Shown: positions 43,447-54,639, counted from the stretch's first letter. The stretch: 64,000 nt of DNA from Astropecten irregularis (GCA_963971285.1 OZ020258.1:12482614-12546613); one strand, 5' to 3'. Notes: generated from the letters alone by a model not told the origin. A program made the numbers and translations.

Positions 43447-45457
43447 AGTAGCCTTCACCGTGAGAGGGGGGTCATTCCATCTACTACACTCCAGATGGAG
43501 GGTTTGGGAGTTTGACATGGTCTGCCAGTAACCTTCACTGAGAGTAGGAGGGTCATTCCATCCAATACACTCCAGCTGGAGGGTTTGGGAGTTTGACATA
43601 GTCTGCCAGTAACCTTCACTGAGAGTAGGAGGGTCATTCCATCCAACACACTACAGATGGAGGGTTTGGGAGTTTGACACAGTCTGCCAGTAACCTTCAC
43701 TGAGAGTAGGAGGGTCATTCCATCCAATACACTCCAGCTGGAGGGTTTGGGAGTTTGACATAGTCTGCCAGTAACCTTCACTGAGAGTAGGAGGGTCATT
43801 CCATCCAACACACTACAGATGGAGGGTTTGGGAGTTTGACATGGTCTGCCAGTAACCTTCACTGAGAGTAGGAGGGTCATTTCATCCAATACACTCCAGC
43901 TGGAGGGTTTGGGAGTTTGACATAGTCTGCCAGTAACCTTCACTGAGAGTAGGAGGGTCATTCCATCCAATACACTCCAGCTGGAGGGTTTGGGAGTTTG
44001 ACATAGTCTGCCAGTAACCTTCACTGAGAGTAGGAGGGTCATTCCATCCAACACACTACAGATGGAGGGTTTGGGAGTTTGACATGGTCTGCCAGTAACC
44101 TTCACTGAGAGTAGGAGGGTCATTCCATCCAATACACTCCAGCTGGAGGGTTGGGGAGTTTGACATAGTCTGCCAGTAACCTTCACTGAGAGTAGGAGGG
44201 TCATTCCATCCAATACACTCCAGCTGGAGGGTTGGGGAGTTTGACATAGTCTGCCAGCAACCGTTACTGAGAGTAGGAGGGTCATTCCTCCAATAAACTC
44301 CAGATGGAGGGTTTGGGAGTTTGACATGGTCTGCCAGCAACCTTCACTGAGAGTAGGAGGGTCATTCCATCCAATACACTCCAGCTGGAGGGTTTGGGAG
44401 TTTGACATAGTCTGCCAGTAACCTTCACTGAGAGTAGGAGGGTCATTTCCTCCAATACACTCCAGCTGGAGGGTTTGGGAGTTTGACATAGTCTGCCAGT
44501 AACCTTTACTGAGAGTAGGAGGGTCATATCCTCCAATACACTCCAGCTGGAGGGTTTTGGAGTTTGACACAGTCTACCAGTAAACTTCACTGAGAGTAGG
44601 AGGGTCATTCCCTCCAATACACTCCAGCTGGAGGGTTGGGGAGTTTGACATAGTCTGCCAGTAACCTTCACTGAGAGTTGGAGGGTCATTCCCTCCAATA
44701 CACTCCAGCTGGAGGGTTTGGGAGTTTTACATAGTCTGCCAGTAACCTTCACTGAGAGTTGGAGGGTCATTCCCTCCAATACACTCCAGCTGGAGGGTTT
44801 GGGAGTTTGGCATGGTCTGCCAGTAACCCTCACTGAGAGTAGGAGGGCCATTCCCTCCAATACAGTCCAGCTGGAGGCTTTGGGAGTTTGCCACAGTCTG
44901 CCAGTAACCTTCACTGAGAGTAGGAGGGTCATTCCCTCCAATACACTCCAGCTGGAGGCTTTGGGAGTTTGACACAGTCTGCCAGTAACCTGCACTGTGT
45001 GTAGGAGTGTCATTCCCTCCGATACACTCCAGCTGGAGGCTTTGGGAGTTTGACACAGTCTACCAGTAAACTTCACTGAGAGTAAGAGGGTCATTCCATC
45101 CAACACACTCCAGCTGGAGGGTTTTGGAGTTTGACATAGTCTTCCAGTAGCCTTCACTGAAGGTAGGGCCATTCCCTCAAATAGACTCTCGCTGGAGGGT
45201 TTGGGAGTTTGACACAGTCTGCTAGTAACCTTCACTGTGAGTAGGAGGGTCATTCCCTCCAATACACTCCAGCTGGAGGGTTTGGGAGTTTGACATATTC
45301 TGCCAGTAACCTTCACTGTGAGTAGGAGGGTCATTCCCTCCAATACACTCCAGCTGGAGGGTTTGGGAGTTTGACATAGTCTGCCAGTAACCGCCACTGA
45401 GAGTACGTAGGAGGGTCATTCCCTCCAATACACTCCAGCTGGAGGGTTTGGGAGATT
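43447..45457. repeat. 81-bp minisatellite, about 25 copies, in DDX43 intron
   Basis: The unit reads GGAGGGTTTGGGAGTTTGAC, ATAGTCTGCCAGTAACCTTC, ACTGAGAGTAGGAGGGTCAT, TCCATCCAATACACTCCAGCT (four consecutive parts). Unit starts are 81 bases apart with few indels; one copy near 45398 has a short insertion. Because 81 is 27 codons, two minus-strand frames stay open for 371 codons each and would encode 27-residue repeats (TLQLECIGGNDPPTLSEGYW type). Two slightly different unit types (TTCCATCC left, TTCCCTCC right) divide the array. Confidence 0.95.
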
Positions 45458-45556
45458 GCAGTTTTATGTCAAGTTCAAGGAAAAACTTTTGCCATTTAGC
45501 CCTACTAACTGCTCCCCCTTAACATGCTAGAAATAAAAAAAATAAAAAATAATCAC

Positions 45557-45666
45557 CATCTTTGAAGTCACTGAGTGCCTGTTCTCTGTCATACTGTTCT
45601 CTATCACCATGAATACACTGGACTGCTATGTCTGCAAGTGACATCTCCGAGGAGAGTTCATCGGCC
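45557..45666 (-). CDS. DDX43: DDX43 exon 12 of the visible set
   Basis: Acceptor CATGCACAG precedes GGCCGATG; donor GATG precedes GTGATT. It encodes ADELSSEMSLADIAVQCIHG, then DREQYDREQALSDFKDG. HGDREQ-DRE is a DDX43 signature in RecA domain 2 (motif IVa region). The Met codon is split with exon 11. Confidence 0.95.
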
Positions 45667-45814
45667 CTGTGCATGACAAAACCAAAAATATCCATCTTTA
45701 ATTTCAAGGTTTTGAGTCAAAACAAAAAGAAATCCTTTAAAACAGATCCACATCCACATATTTTTGACTTTAGGAGTGCTTTCTTATGTCTTTTGTACAA
45801 AGGGGAAATCACTT

Positions 45815-45903
45815 TAGGAGACTCTGCCTTTAGCCGTACCGACTACACCGAGCTGCTGCCCTACGCTTTGCCTACGCTGACCTACGTGGCAACACGGCAA
45901 TTG
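45815..45903. repeat. MITE-derived leader to the 77-bp satellite
   Basis: TTTAGCCGTACCGACTACAC, then CTACGCTTTGCCTACGCTGA and CGTGGCAACACGGCAATTGTG resemble the interior of the MITE at 23865-24347. This non-tandem stretch leads directly into the satellite, as expected if the array grew from one end of such an element. Confidence 0.6.
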
Positions 45904-47629
45904 TGAAACCACCTTCAGTACGCAAGTTCAGCGTACATGATACGTTGCACTGCACAACTCAACATAGGACCGATGTGAAACCACCTTAAGTAAGCTGCCT
46001 AAGTTCGGAGTACATGATACGCTGCACTGCACAACTCAACATAAGACCGTTGTGAAACCACCTTGATTACGCTGCCTAAGTTCGGAGTACACGATACGCT
46101 GCACTGCACAACTCAACATAGGACCGGTGTGAAACCACCTTGAGTACGCTGCCTATGTTCGGAGTACATGATAAGCCGCACTGCACAACTTAACATAGGA
46201 CCGGTGTGAAACCACCTTGAGTACGCTGCCTAAGTTCGGAGTACACGATACGCTGCACAGCTGAACTCAATATAGGACCGATGTGAAACCACATTGAGTA
46301 CGCTGCCTATGTTCGGAGTACATGATACGCTGCACTGCACAACTTAACATAGGACCGGTGTGAAACCACCTTGAGTACGCTGCCTAAGTTTGGAGTACAC
46401 GATACGCTGCACAGCTGAACTCAATATAGGACCGATGTGAAACCACCTTGAGTACGCTGCCTATGTTCGGAGTACATGATACGCCGCACTGCACAACTCA
46501 ACATAGGAGCGGTGTGCAACCACCTTGAGTACGCTGCCTAAGTTCGGAGTACACGATACGCTGCACTGCACAACTCAACATAAGACCGATGTGAAACCAC
46601 CTTGAGTACGCTGTCTATGTTCGGAGTACATGATACGCCGCACTGCACAACTTAACATAGGACCGGTGTGAAACCACCTTGAGTACGCTGCCTAAGTTCG
46701 GAGTACACGATACGCTGCACAGCTGAACTCAATATAGGACCGATGTGAAACCACATTGAGTACGCTGCCTATGTTCGGAGTACATGATACGCTGCACTGC
46801 ACAACTTAACATAGGACCGGTGTGAAACCACCTTGAGTACGCTGCCTAAGTTCGGAGTACACGATACGCTGCACAGCTGAACTCAATATAGGACCGATGT
46901 GAAACCACCTTGAGTACGCTGCCTATGTTCGGAGTACATGATACGCCGCACTGCACAACTCAACATAGGAGCGGTGTGCAACCACCTTGAGTACGCTGCC
47001 TAAGTTCGGAGTACACGATACGCTGCACAGCTGAACTCAATATAGGACCGATGTGAAACCACCTTGAGTACGCTGCCTATGTTCGGAGTACATGATACGC
47101 CGCACTGCACAACTTAACATAGGACCGGTGTGAAACCACCTTGAGTACACTGCCTAAGTTCAGCGTACATGATACGCTGCCTATGTTCGGAGTACATGAT
47201 ACGCTGCACTGCACAACTCAACATAGGACCGGTGTGAAACCACCTTGATTATGCTGCCTAAGTTCGGAGTACATGATACGCTGCAATGCACAACTCAACA
47301 TAGGATCGATGTGAAACCACCTTGATTATGCTGCCTAAGTTCGGAGTGCATGATACGCTGCAATGCACAACTCAACATAGGATCGATGTGAAACCACCTT
47401 GATTATGCTGCCTAAGTTCGGAGTGCATGATACGCTGCAATGCACAACTCAACATAGGATCGATGTGAAACCACCTTGATTATGCTGCCTAAGTTCGGAG
47501 TGCATGATACGCTGCAATGCACAACTCAACATAGGATCAATGTGAAACCACCTTGATTATGCTGCCTAAGTTCGGAGTGCATGATACGCTGCAATGCACA
47601 ACTCAACATAGGACTGGTGTGAACTCCCT
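45904..47629. repeat. 77-bp satellite array, about 22 copies, in DDX43 intron
   Basis: The unit is GTGAAACCACCTTGAGTACG, CTGCCTAAGTTCGGAGTACA, TGATACGCTGCACTGCACAA, CTCAACATAGGACCGAT. Measured starts at 46052, 46129, 46205 and 46283 give 77-78 bp. Two monomer types alternate through much of the array (CTAAGTTCGG..CACGATACGCTGCACAGCTG versus CTATGTTCGG..CATGATACGCCGCACTG), making about 155-bp dimers. The last five units are a homogeneous third type (GATTATGCTGCC, GCAATGCACAAC). It fills almost the whole intron. Confidence 0.93.
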
Positions 47630-47649
47630 TTAAGCTGACAGGAACTTAC

Positions 47650-47717
47650 ATGGACTTGCGTCCCACAAACACCAGAAGCTTCTCATCTTCTTGGAGACTC
47701 ACGATGAATTCAATCAG
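47650..47717 (-). CDS. DDX43: DDX43 exon 11 of the visible set
   Basis: Acceptor GGTTTCAG precedes CTGATTG; donor TCCAT precedes GTAAGT. It encodes LIEFIVSLQEDEKLLVFVGR, then KS and two bases of Met. LVFVGRKS corresponds to motif IV (KVIVFVSRK in relatives). The satellite begins about 20 bases past its donor. Confidence 0.94.
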
Positions 47718-47769
47718 CTGAAACCACAAAAGAAAACCAAAACAAATTTACATATTGAAAAGTGTGCAC

Positions 47770-47915
47770 AGAAAAATAGACTGTAGCGGGATTTGAATCA
47801 GCAACCTTCAGAATACCGTACCAGCGCTCTTACCAACTGAGCTTCGCAGCCCTATGTTGGTGGTGTCCCAAAAAATTTCAATTATCTTTGTTTGTTTGAC
47901 AGTCAGAAGCCAAAA
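47770..47915 (-). mobile_element. SINE family S copy
   Basis: Box B region CGGGATTTGAATCAGCAACC (minus sense), GAATACCGTACCAGCGCTCT, CCAACTGAGCTTCGCAGCCC and the tail ATCTTTGTTTGTTTGACAGT match the family. It is diverged in both promoter boxes and so probably inactive. DDX43 intron 10. Confidence 0.75.
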
Positions 47916-48132
47916 TCAGGAAATGTATACATGATAATAACCTCAGATGAAACAAAGAAATTGCTCTTTGAGGGAGCTATTTCCTACAGCCATCGAGTGA
48001 AATTGTTAATGAAGGCACCTTTTCTTTGCACATTTTTGCATTCAGAGTTTGGTTCTACAATAAAAGGGACAAAACTCCATGAGCTCAGCATATAAAGAGC
48101 AAAGACTGGTTCAAACTTGATTTGAATTTTAT

Positions 48133-48556
48133 TTAACCCCTTCAGCCCGGGGAGCATCCATAGCAGCCCGACGTCATGGCCTGAGAATATTCATGATTGC
48201 TTTGTTATTTCCATTGAAATGCATTGAATACTGTCTTGAACAAGAGGTTCTTGGAACCTTTATTGTCCACAAAGATCCGCTCATTGTGGTACATTCACCC
48301 CCATAATTTGCATTTGAAAAGATCTACATTTTCGAGAGAACGGCAATCTCTGAGTTCCGAACATCTGGGCGTGAACGGATTAGAGTCCGCCTTGAATGCG
48401 ATCTTTTGTGCGGCGCTATTCAACCAATGCGTGCCTGCATTGTTTACGCCGAGCCCTGCACACAAAGCCGGGCCAGCTGACCTCTATTGTGACCGGTGGC
48501 TGATAATGAGGTCGGAACGAGCAGGGCTGAAAATAATCCCGGGCTGAAGGGGTTAA
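48133..48556. mobile_element. piggyBac-like MITE with TTAA ends
   Basis: TTAACCCCTTCAGCCCGGGG at the left faces CCCGGGCTGAAGGGGTTAA at the right. The 15-bp inverted repeat CCCCTTCAGCCCGGG is perfect and each end is bordered by TTAA, the target of piggyBac transposases. The 416-bp interior has no transposase frame. Confidence 0.88.
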
Positions 48557-48639
48557 GGAAAGGAGATCTTGTTTTTTTGTTTGTTCTTTTAAACATTGCA
48601 TATTGATTGTAACATTAGCAAAGTTCACTTTGCATCCCA

Positions 48640-48745
48640 AAACGGGTGATTCCCAAAAGTGCGACTCCAAGAGTTTCCACTGCATTAGTCTCTAAACGCA
48701 TTTCAAACTCTTTGAGGGGCACTATTTGGAATCGCCCACATTCGT
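48640..48745. mobile_element. MITE with GGGTGATTCCCAAAAGTG ends
   Basis: AAACGGGTGATTCCCAAAAG, then TGCGACTCCAAGAGTTT faces AAACTCTTTGAGGGGCACTA, then TTTGGAATCGCCC. It is the shorter relative of 37195-37395 and lies in DDX43 intron 10. Confidence 0.75.
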
Positions 48746-48845
48746 AGAAAGTATGTACCAGGCTTGAGTTAATAAGATTGTCATTCAACTTTCAGCAAGG
48801 ATTTTTGTTGTTGCTAATAAAAGAGAAAAGTACACGTCATCTCAC

Positions 48846-48905
48846 CCTTTCTCTCTTGTATTCTTCATCAATAACTTCCACTAGCTGTGTAACACTATGG
48901 CAAGC
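48846..48905 (-). CDS. DDX43: DDX43 exon 10 of the visible set
   Basis: Acceptor TCTCTTTAG precedes GCTTGC; donor GAAAGG precedes GTGAGA. It encodes 20 residues, ACHSVTQLVEVIDEEYKRER, the linker entering RecA domain 2. Phase is 0 on both sides. Confidence 0.9.
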
Positions 48906-49139
48906 CTAAAGAGACAAAAAACAACACAAGTTAAATTTGAAAATCTGAGCATATTCAAGGGACTACCTGTGACCCATCTGTCTCACAGCGCTATATGGTA
49001 GAACTTTTGTACAAACTGTGAACTTTCTGAAAAAAAGGCTTGTTATAATTAACCTACCTGTCATTACCCATATCAGTAAGGCCTAGGCTAGCATGGTAAT
49101 AGAAGGGTGTTTAGTGCCAATTTCGCAAGGCAAAATGAG

Positions 49140-49290
49140 TTTGGCGTGGGATTTGAACCAGCAACCCCAGAATACTGTACCAGTGATCTTACCAACTGAG
49201 CTATCCAGCCCTATGTTGGTGGTGTTCCTAACAGACAATTATCTTTGTTCGTTTGGCAGTCAGAAGCCATGAAACCACTCACATACCACT
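49140..49290 (-). mobile_element. SINE family S copy
   Basis: TGGGATTTGAACCAGCAACC, CTTACCAACTGAGCTATCCA, GCCCTATGTTGGTGGTG and TTATCTTTGTTCGTTTGGCA follow the family order. DDX43 intron 9. Confidence 0.75.
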
Positions 49291-49336
49291 ATATCCCAAG
49301 GATCATTTATGATACGCCAAACATTAGCAATGCTAT

Positions 49337-49905
49337 GCAAATTAGGCTTGCCCTTCACCGACGTGGATGAGCACTGTATACTCAGTGCTTGTGAGAGCAC
49401 GTGAGAAAAAATCACATGCTTGCTCAGGTGGGATTCGAACCCACGACCTCCTGCTTACTAGTGCAGATACCTTACCTGCTAGGCCACCGAGCTAGCTGGG
49501 GTCTGCAGGGTGAATCGAATCCAATATCGCGGCGGGTACCGCAGTAAATCATGAATATTAAATGATTTTGGTCGGGAAATAGATAATATGCAAATTAGGC
49601 TTGCCCTTCACCGACGTGGATGAGCACTGTATACTCAGTGCTTGTGAGAGCACGTGAGAAAAAAATCACATGCTTGCTCAGGTGGGATTCCAACCCAAGA
49701 CCTCCTGCTTACTAGTGCAGATGCCTTACCTGCTAGGCCACCGAGCTAGCTGGGGTCTGCAGGGGAATCCCACCTGAGCAAGCATGTGATTTTTTCACGT
49801 TCTCTTACAAGCACTGAGTATACAGTGCTCATCCACGTCGGTGAAGGGCAAGCCTAATTTGCATATTATCTATTTCCCGACCAAAAATCATTTCATATTC
49901 ATGAT
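49337..49905. mobile_element. Cluster of three tRNA-like SINE T copies, two direct and one inverted
   Basis: The unit is CAAATTAGGCTTGCCCTTCA, CCGACGTGGATGAGCACTGT, then box B GGTGGGATTCGAACCCACGA and CTGCTAGGCCACCGAGCTAG (tRNA-like on minus). Copies start at 49337 and 49592, 255 bp apart. An inverted partial copy at 49766-49905 (AATCCCACCTGAGCAAGCAT to TTGCATATTATCTATTTCCC) mirrors the second. Diverged relatives are at 40760-41000 and 41265-41330. Confidence 0.8.
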
Positions 49906-50581
49906 TAGCAATGCTGCTAGCTAACAAACATCATACAAGGGAATACTCTGAGAAAATGCGGCTTTTTTATCAATACAATCGTCAAATAAGCTTTTACATA
50001 AAGCCTGAAGAATCTATGCCTTTGGATCAGTACCAATTCTGTACCATACCTTCAATCTGAGCATTGAGTTTCATTCTAAATTAGGCCAAAACTTTTTTGG
50101 CTGGTGCCAAATCGATTCAAGAATGTTCAGGAGCAAAGAAGGTAACAATAGTGTCATTACGCATTTTTTGTGGCTGCCATGACATATGACATTATGGGCG
50201 AATCACACCCACTTACTGCACCCCCTTATTGCGCCTGTCGCGGCAGTTGACCGCTATTTCAATAACGTTTTCTGTTGATTTCTTTGTTCCAGAACTAAGC
50301 AAAACAAAGATTAGACAGAAAAAAATCATGCTGCATATAAAAATCACACAAAGAAAATGTGTGCAGATATGTGATGTACGATGTTATATGCGAACATCGC
50401 ACATCACAAAATATGCGCAGATATTTGGTGAATGTGTGATGAACGATGTATCAAACATCACAAATAAGTGCCCACATGTGTCATATGTCATGGCGACCAC
50501 CACATCTTGCACTGGATACGAAACCACACTATATGGCAGTTGGAGTTGACCGTGAAATGATAAATCAATGTGGCTGCTTAC

Positions 50582-50669
50582 GGAGAGATCCAAGGACCCG
50601 ACGTTGACATGGAAAGGATTCTTCATGTATTTCCTGGCTAGTCTCTGGACACCCTCCGGCCACGTAGCA
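50582..50669 (-). CDS. DDX43: DDX43 exon 9 of the visible set (motif III)
   Basis: Acceptor CTCGGGCAG precedes TGCTACG; donor CTCTCC precedes GTAAGC. With exon 8 it forms TSATWP, the SAT motif that couples ATP hydrolysis to unwinding. It then encodes EGVQRLARKYMKNPFHVNVG and SLDLS. Phase 2 in, 0 out. Confidence 0.94.
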
Positions 50670-50724
50670 CTGCCCGAGAAAAATACAGATGGGTCAGTTT
50701 ACCATGATGGACCACTGCTGTCCT

Positions 50725-51330
50725 GAGTGGCCCATGTTATTCAGTTAATCCTTCTACCTGTGTTTTTCTCCACTGGCCAGGATTTCATACACCAGTTCAC
50801 ACAAAGGTCATCTGGCCAGGCACATTTGTGCAGGGAGCTCGGGCGTAAACAGTGCCAGCAAACAATGAATTCCGGTAATCATCAAATAACCACAAGGGAA
50901 ACTGACTGTGGTTATTTGATTAATAGGCCGTAGAGGCGCTCTACCAACTGAGCTATCCAGCCCTACGTTGGTGGTGACCCAAATAGTCAATTATCTTTGT
51001 TCGTTTGGCAGTCAGAAGCCATGAAACCATGCACACACCGCCATGCCCCAGGGATCGTTTCAATGATACATGCAGCAAGCTGCAACCTGGGAACGGTATA
51101 TGGGGGATCACTCAAAGAAGATACGGCTTTTTTTTTTTATTAATATAATCATCAAATAACCACAAGGGAAACTGACTGAATTAAAAGTCATTGAAAAATG
51201 AACAAAGAAAAATTGACTGAACGGGATTCGAACCGGCAACCTCATATACCGTACCGCCGCTCTACCAACTGAGCCTATCCAGCCCTACATTGGTGGCGTC
51301 CCTCATAGTCAAATATAATTGTTCGTTGGG
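50725..51330 (-). mobile_element. Two SINE family S copies with shared tails
   Basis: The first copy holds GCGCTCTACCAACTGAGCTA at about 50935 and its tail to CATGGGGGATCACTCAAAGA. The second begins AATCATCAAATAACCACAAG and GGGATTCGAACCGGCAACCT with GCTCTACCAACTGAGCCTAT at about 51260. The upstream block AAATAACCACAAGGGAAACT belongs to the composite family unit. DDX43 intron 8. Confidence 0.75.
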
Positions 51331-51367
51331 CAAATAACATATGTATACAGGATTAATTAGTTTCTCA

Positions 51368-51765
<398 letters not shown>

Positions 51766-51769
51766 GTTA

Positions 51770-52145
51770 AAGGTACTATCATACTTAGGTAAGAACCAAC
51801 AAACATCAATTCAGTTGTTTTAGTTATCCCCTTCCATTCAAGGTATGAAGATGGTGGTGGTAAAAAAACATACCATTTAAATGTTTCCGCCTGAAATGGT
51901 GCATTTATCCGGAAATTAGTAAAACAACGACCGAAAATCTGTTTGATCTTTTAAAAGATCAAATATAAAAGAGAAAAGTCTTAAGAAATATTTCGCCTAT
52001 TTTTCACTGTTTTCTCAAAAAGTAGGCACTGTATGGGACTGAAATTTTCACAGATGACTGTTACTGTATCTGTCTTGATATTTTTGCCCATGAATTTGTA
52101 TTTCTTTGATAAAAACCAAAGTATGATAACTATGAAATCACCTTT
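51770..52145. mobile_element. MITE family A copy, full length
   Basis: The copy starts TTAAAGGTACTATCATACTT and ends AAAACCAAAGTATGATAAC followed by ACCTTTAA. Landmarks CTGTATGGGACTGAAATTTT and TTTATCCGGAAATTAGTAAA are present. DDX43 intron 7. Confidence 0.8.
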
Positions 52146-52429
52146 AAGATGGTTTTGGGAATGTAAATGTAACCCAATGAGCAGGGATAACAATGCCTTT
52201 TTTATGCAGAAACTGATAAATAAAGCTTAGATCTGAAAGAGTACATCATTGGATATGGATACGGTAAATTTTGGAGGTTCCAATAGTGCTGCTGTGAAAT
52301 TCCTCTTCAAATATGCAATTTGTTCATATTATCCTGAAAATTCAACTCATGCCCCACGTGACATTTAATTGAAGTCCAAATTTGAGTCCAATATCGCAGT
52401 GGGTACTGTAATTAATCACTGTTATTAAA

Positions 52430-54485
52430 GGTATAATACATGATTGGTAAAGGTCACAGAACAGCACTCACACTTTGTCTGATCAAACATGTACATGAAA
52501 TGATAAACCTTTGAAAATCTGAGCTCAATCGGACATCTGAGTCACAAAAATGTAGTGAAAACCCAACTCAATTTTTCTTATGAAACATAAAGAATGGTTT
52601 TGATCCTACCCCGATATCAAAACTGTTTTCGGTTTTTGTTTCACTCATTTCTGGATAAATACAGCATTTTAGGCGGAAATATCTTAAAGGTATGTTTCTA
52701 CCATCACCATCTACCATCTTCATACCCTGAAAGTTATAGGTAAATCTGTGAACATTTGTGACCCAATGGAGCCAAATGAGGAATGTTCCCCAAAAGTCAA
52801 TTCCGTGTAATCGACATCCAAAGTTGCCGAATCGCAAAAAATGACTCCAAAATCAATTTTTGTTTTCTTGTATTTTTGGATTGGTAAAGTATCAAAGATT
52901 CACTGCATTCATAATTATTTCGAAAAAAGTTAAGGAAAATGAGTAAAAAGGAGGTTTTCCAGAACGTGTTTGAAGAGTGTTTCTGTCATCTTTTACAAAA
53001 TCGGAGGAAAATATCTCAAAATCTGACCAAGTTCACAGCGCGAATTCGTGCTGATCTGTTGATGTCTGCACGGTGTGTATGGTACCATTCAATCCAGCAT
53101 TGACTCCTCTTTCTATTAATAGCAATGACATCATCCTCAGAAACCCTGTTATTCCATATCAATCTATTGAAGTTTGTAAACAAAACACCGTGTGCAAAGC
53201 GAAATCACTGTCTAGTTCGCGACTAGGGCCCGCGTCATTCAAATACATCTCCCTGATTGGACCCTAGCGCGTACTGTTTACTTAGATACGTGATGTAGCA
53301 CAGCGCTCAGCCAATCACTCTGCGCGTATGTGCGCGTAGCGCGCCACAGTCGCTAAGCGACATTCGTTCTGTGTGTACACACAGTAATCCACATGCACAC
53401 AATGTAATGCCTACATGTACTGTATACGATGCAGTAGCTAGTACTAGTGCAGTAAGCCATAGGCCAGTACAGTGAACACGTACACGATAGAAAACAGTGC
53501 TTATAAACATTGCAATGGCAGCGGTGTTTGTTGCGTGGAATACAGGTCATAGTTTTTTAAGATTAGCCTGATTGTTTTACCGAAACTCGGCAATTACCAA
53601 ACGCAAAATTGGGTTCCGTAATTGCCATTCTTATTTGTGTGTTTTTGTCAAATTGTCACGGGTAGTTTTGGCTTGTAAAACCGAAGGAAGTTCAATGCCA
53701 TGCGTTGACACAACACGGTAAATCTCTGCAACGGTAGGCCAGTTATAATGTTAAAATACAATTCCCACGCTAAAACCAACAACTGGCCTATACTTGCAGT
53801 GGATGTTTTCTGACACAGTTGGGAGCTAAATGGAGACGAACATTTCATATTCTACCTTCAACTGCCTGTGGAAATACTGGAGCCATTGGGTTGACCGAGG
53901 AAATACAGTGGGCCCAATTTAAAATCTGGTGACTCAGTTGAAACAGTGAGAAACTGGGAACATAATCGATCGTTCATTGTTGGTAAAACAATGCTGTTAT
54001 TCATAGTAGTAATGCTAGATTTAAACATGTTTACGTATACTTCCTTTTCCAAATAGTAACAGGATTAATTTGGAGACGAAATGAAAGTAATTTTTATCTT
54101 GGAAGGAAACAAAATTTCAGTTACAAACCCCTCAATGTTGATCCATTATTAGTGCACAAACAACGAACACAAACATGTACTGTACATAAGCATACAGCGC
54201 TCTGCCAGTCACTGATTGCGACGCGCGCGTCGTGTGTAAACTTTGAAGCCGTTTTTCTCGAAAATTAATTTCCGAGTCTGAGCACCGCTGCGTTCTCTTT
54301 ATCGGGTCATAACTTTGGAATGGAATAAGATATGAACATAATTTTGGTATCATTGGAAAGCCCATGGATTACTGCTTCTAGTAGTGTATATAACTCAAAA
54401 AGTCAAATCTGGGGAACAGTCCTCATTACGCTGCATTGGGTCACATTTCCGTTTGGGTATGTTACCAATTCTGTACTGTACCTTT
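52430..54485. mobile_element. MITE family B copy split by a 1.7-kb insertion
   Basis: The left part runs from TTAAAGGTATAATACATGAT to GTAAATCTGTGAACATTT at 52757. After the nested element it resumes at ATTTCCGTTTGGGTATGTTA and ends TTCTGTACTGTACCTTTAAG. Removing the insertion restores the normal family block GTGAACATTTCTGTTTGGG, apart from one base. Confidence 0.85.
52758..54444. mobile_element. 1.69-kb element with GTGACCCAATG termini
   Basis: The left end GTGACCCAATGGAGCCAAAT, then GAGGAATGTTCCCCA faces the right end in inverse (TGGGGAACAGTCCTCATTAC, then GCTGCATTGGGTCAC). The terminal repeat is about 35 bp with a few differences. A 4-bp ATTT repeat flanks it (52754-52757 and 54445-54448). 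Open frames are all under 80 codons, so it is non-autonomous. A GC-rich patch with GCGCGTAGCGCGCC is near 53320. Confidence 0.85.
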
Positions 54486-54571
54486 AAGATTTTTCGTATC
54501 TCATTGATGTCCATGAAATTAACTACACTGCGTGTAAAATACAACCTTTTCCATTCTTATGTCCCACTTAC

Positions 54572-54639
54572 AAGGAATGTTACAGTCTTGACGTCCACGA
54601 TGTCGTTCATTATCAGGTCATTCAATCTCCCTGGTGTAG
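54572..54639 (-). CDS. DDX43: DDX43 exon 7 of the visible set (motif Ib)
   Basis: Acceptor TTTTCCTCAG precedes CTACAC; donor TTCCTT precedes GTAAGT. It encodes (A)TPGRLNDLIMNDIVDVKTVT, then FL. ATPGR is motif Ib of RecA domain 1. Phase 1 in, 0 out. Confidence 0.94.

Noticed and set aside
43455-45397. Two overlapping 371-codon minus-strand open frames of 27-residue repeats as a gene
   Set aside because: They coincide with an 81-bp tandem array inside a DDX43 intron; the period is divisible by three, both frames are equally open and no splice sites or domain were seen.
45904-47629. CRISPR array
   Set aside because: The periodic 77-bp repeat has no variable spacers, the whole unit is repeated, and the genome is eukaryotic.
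49430-49755. Functional tRNA genes
   Set aside because: A and B boxes are visible but acceptor stems do not pair and copies are diverged and multiple; they are SINE heads.
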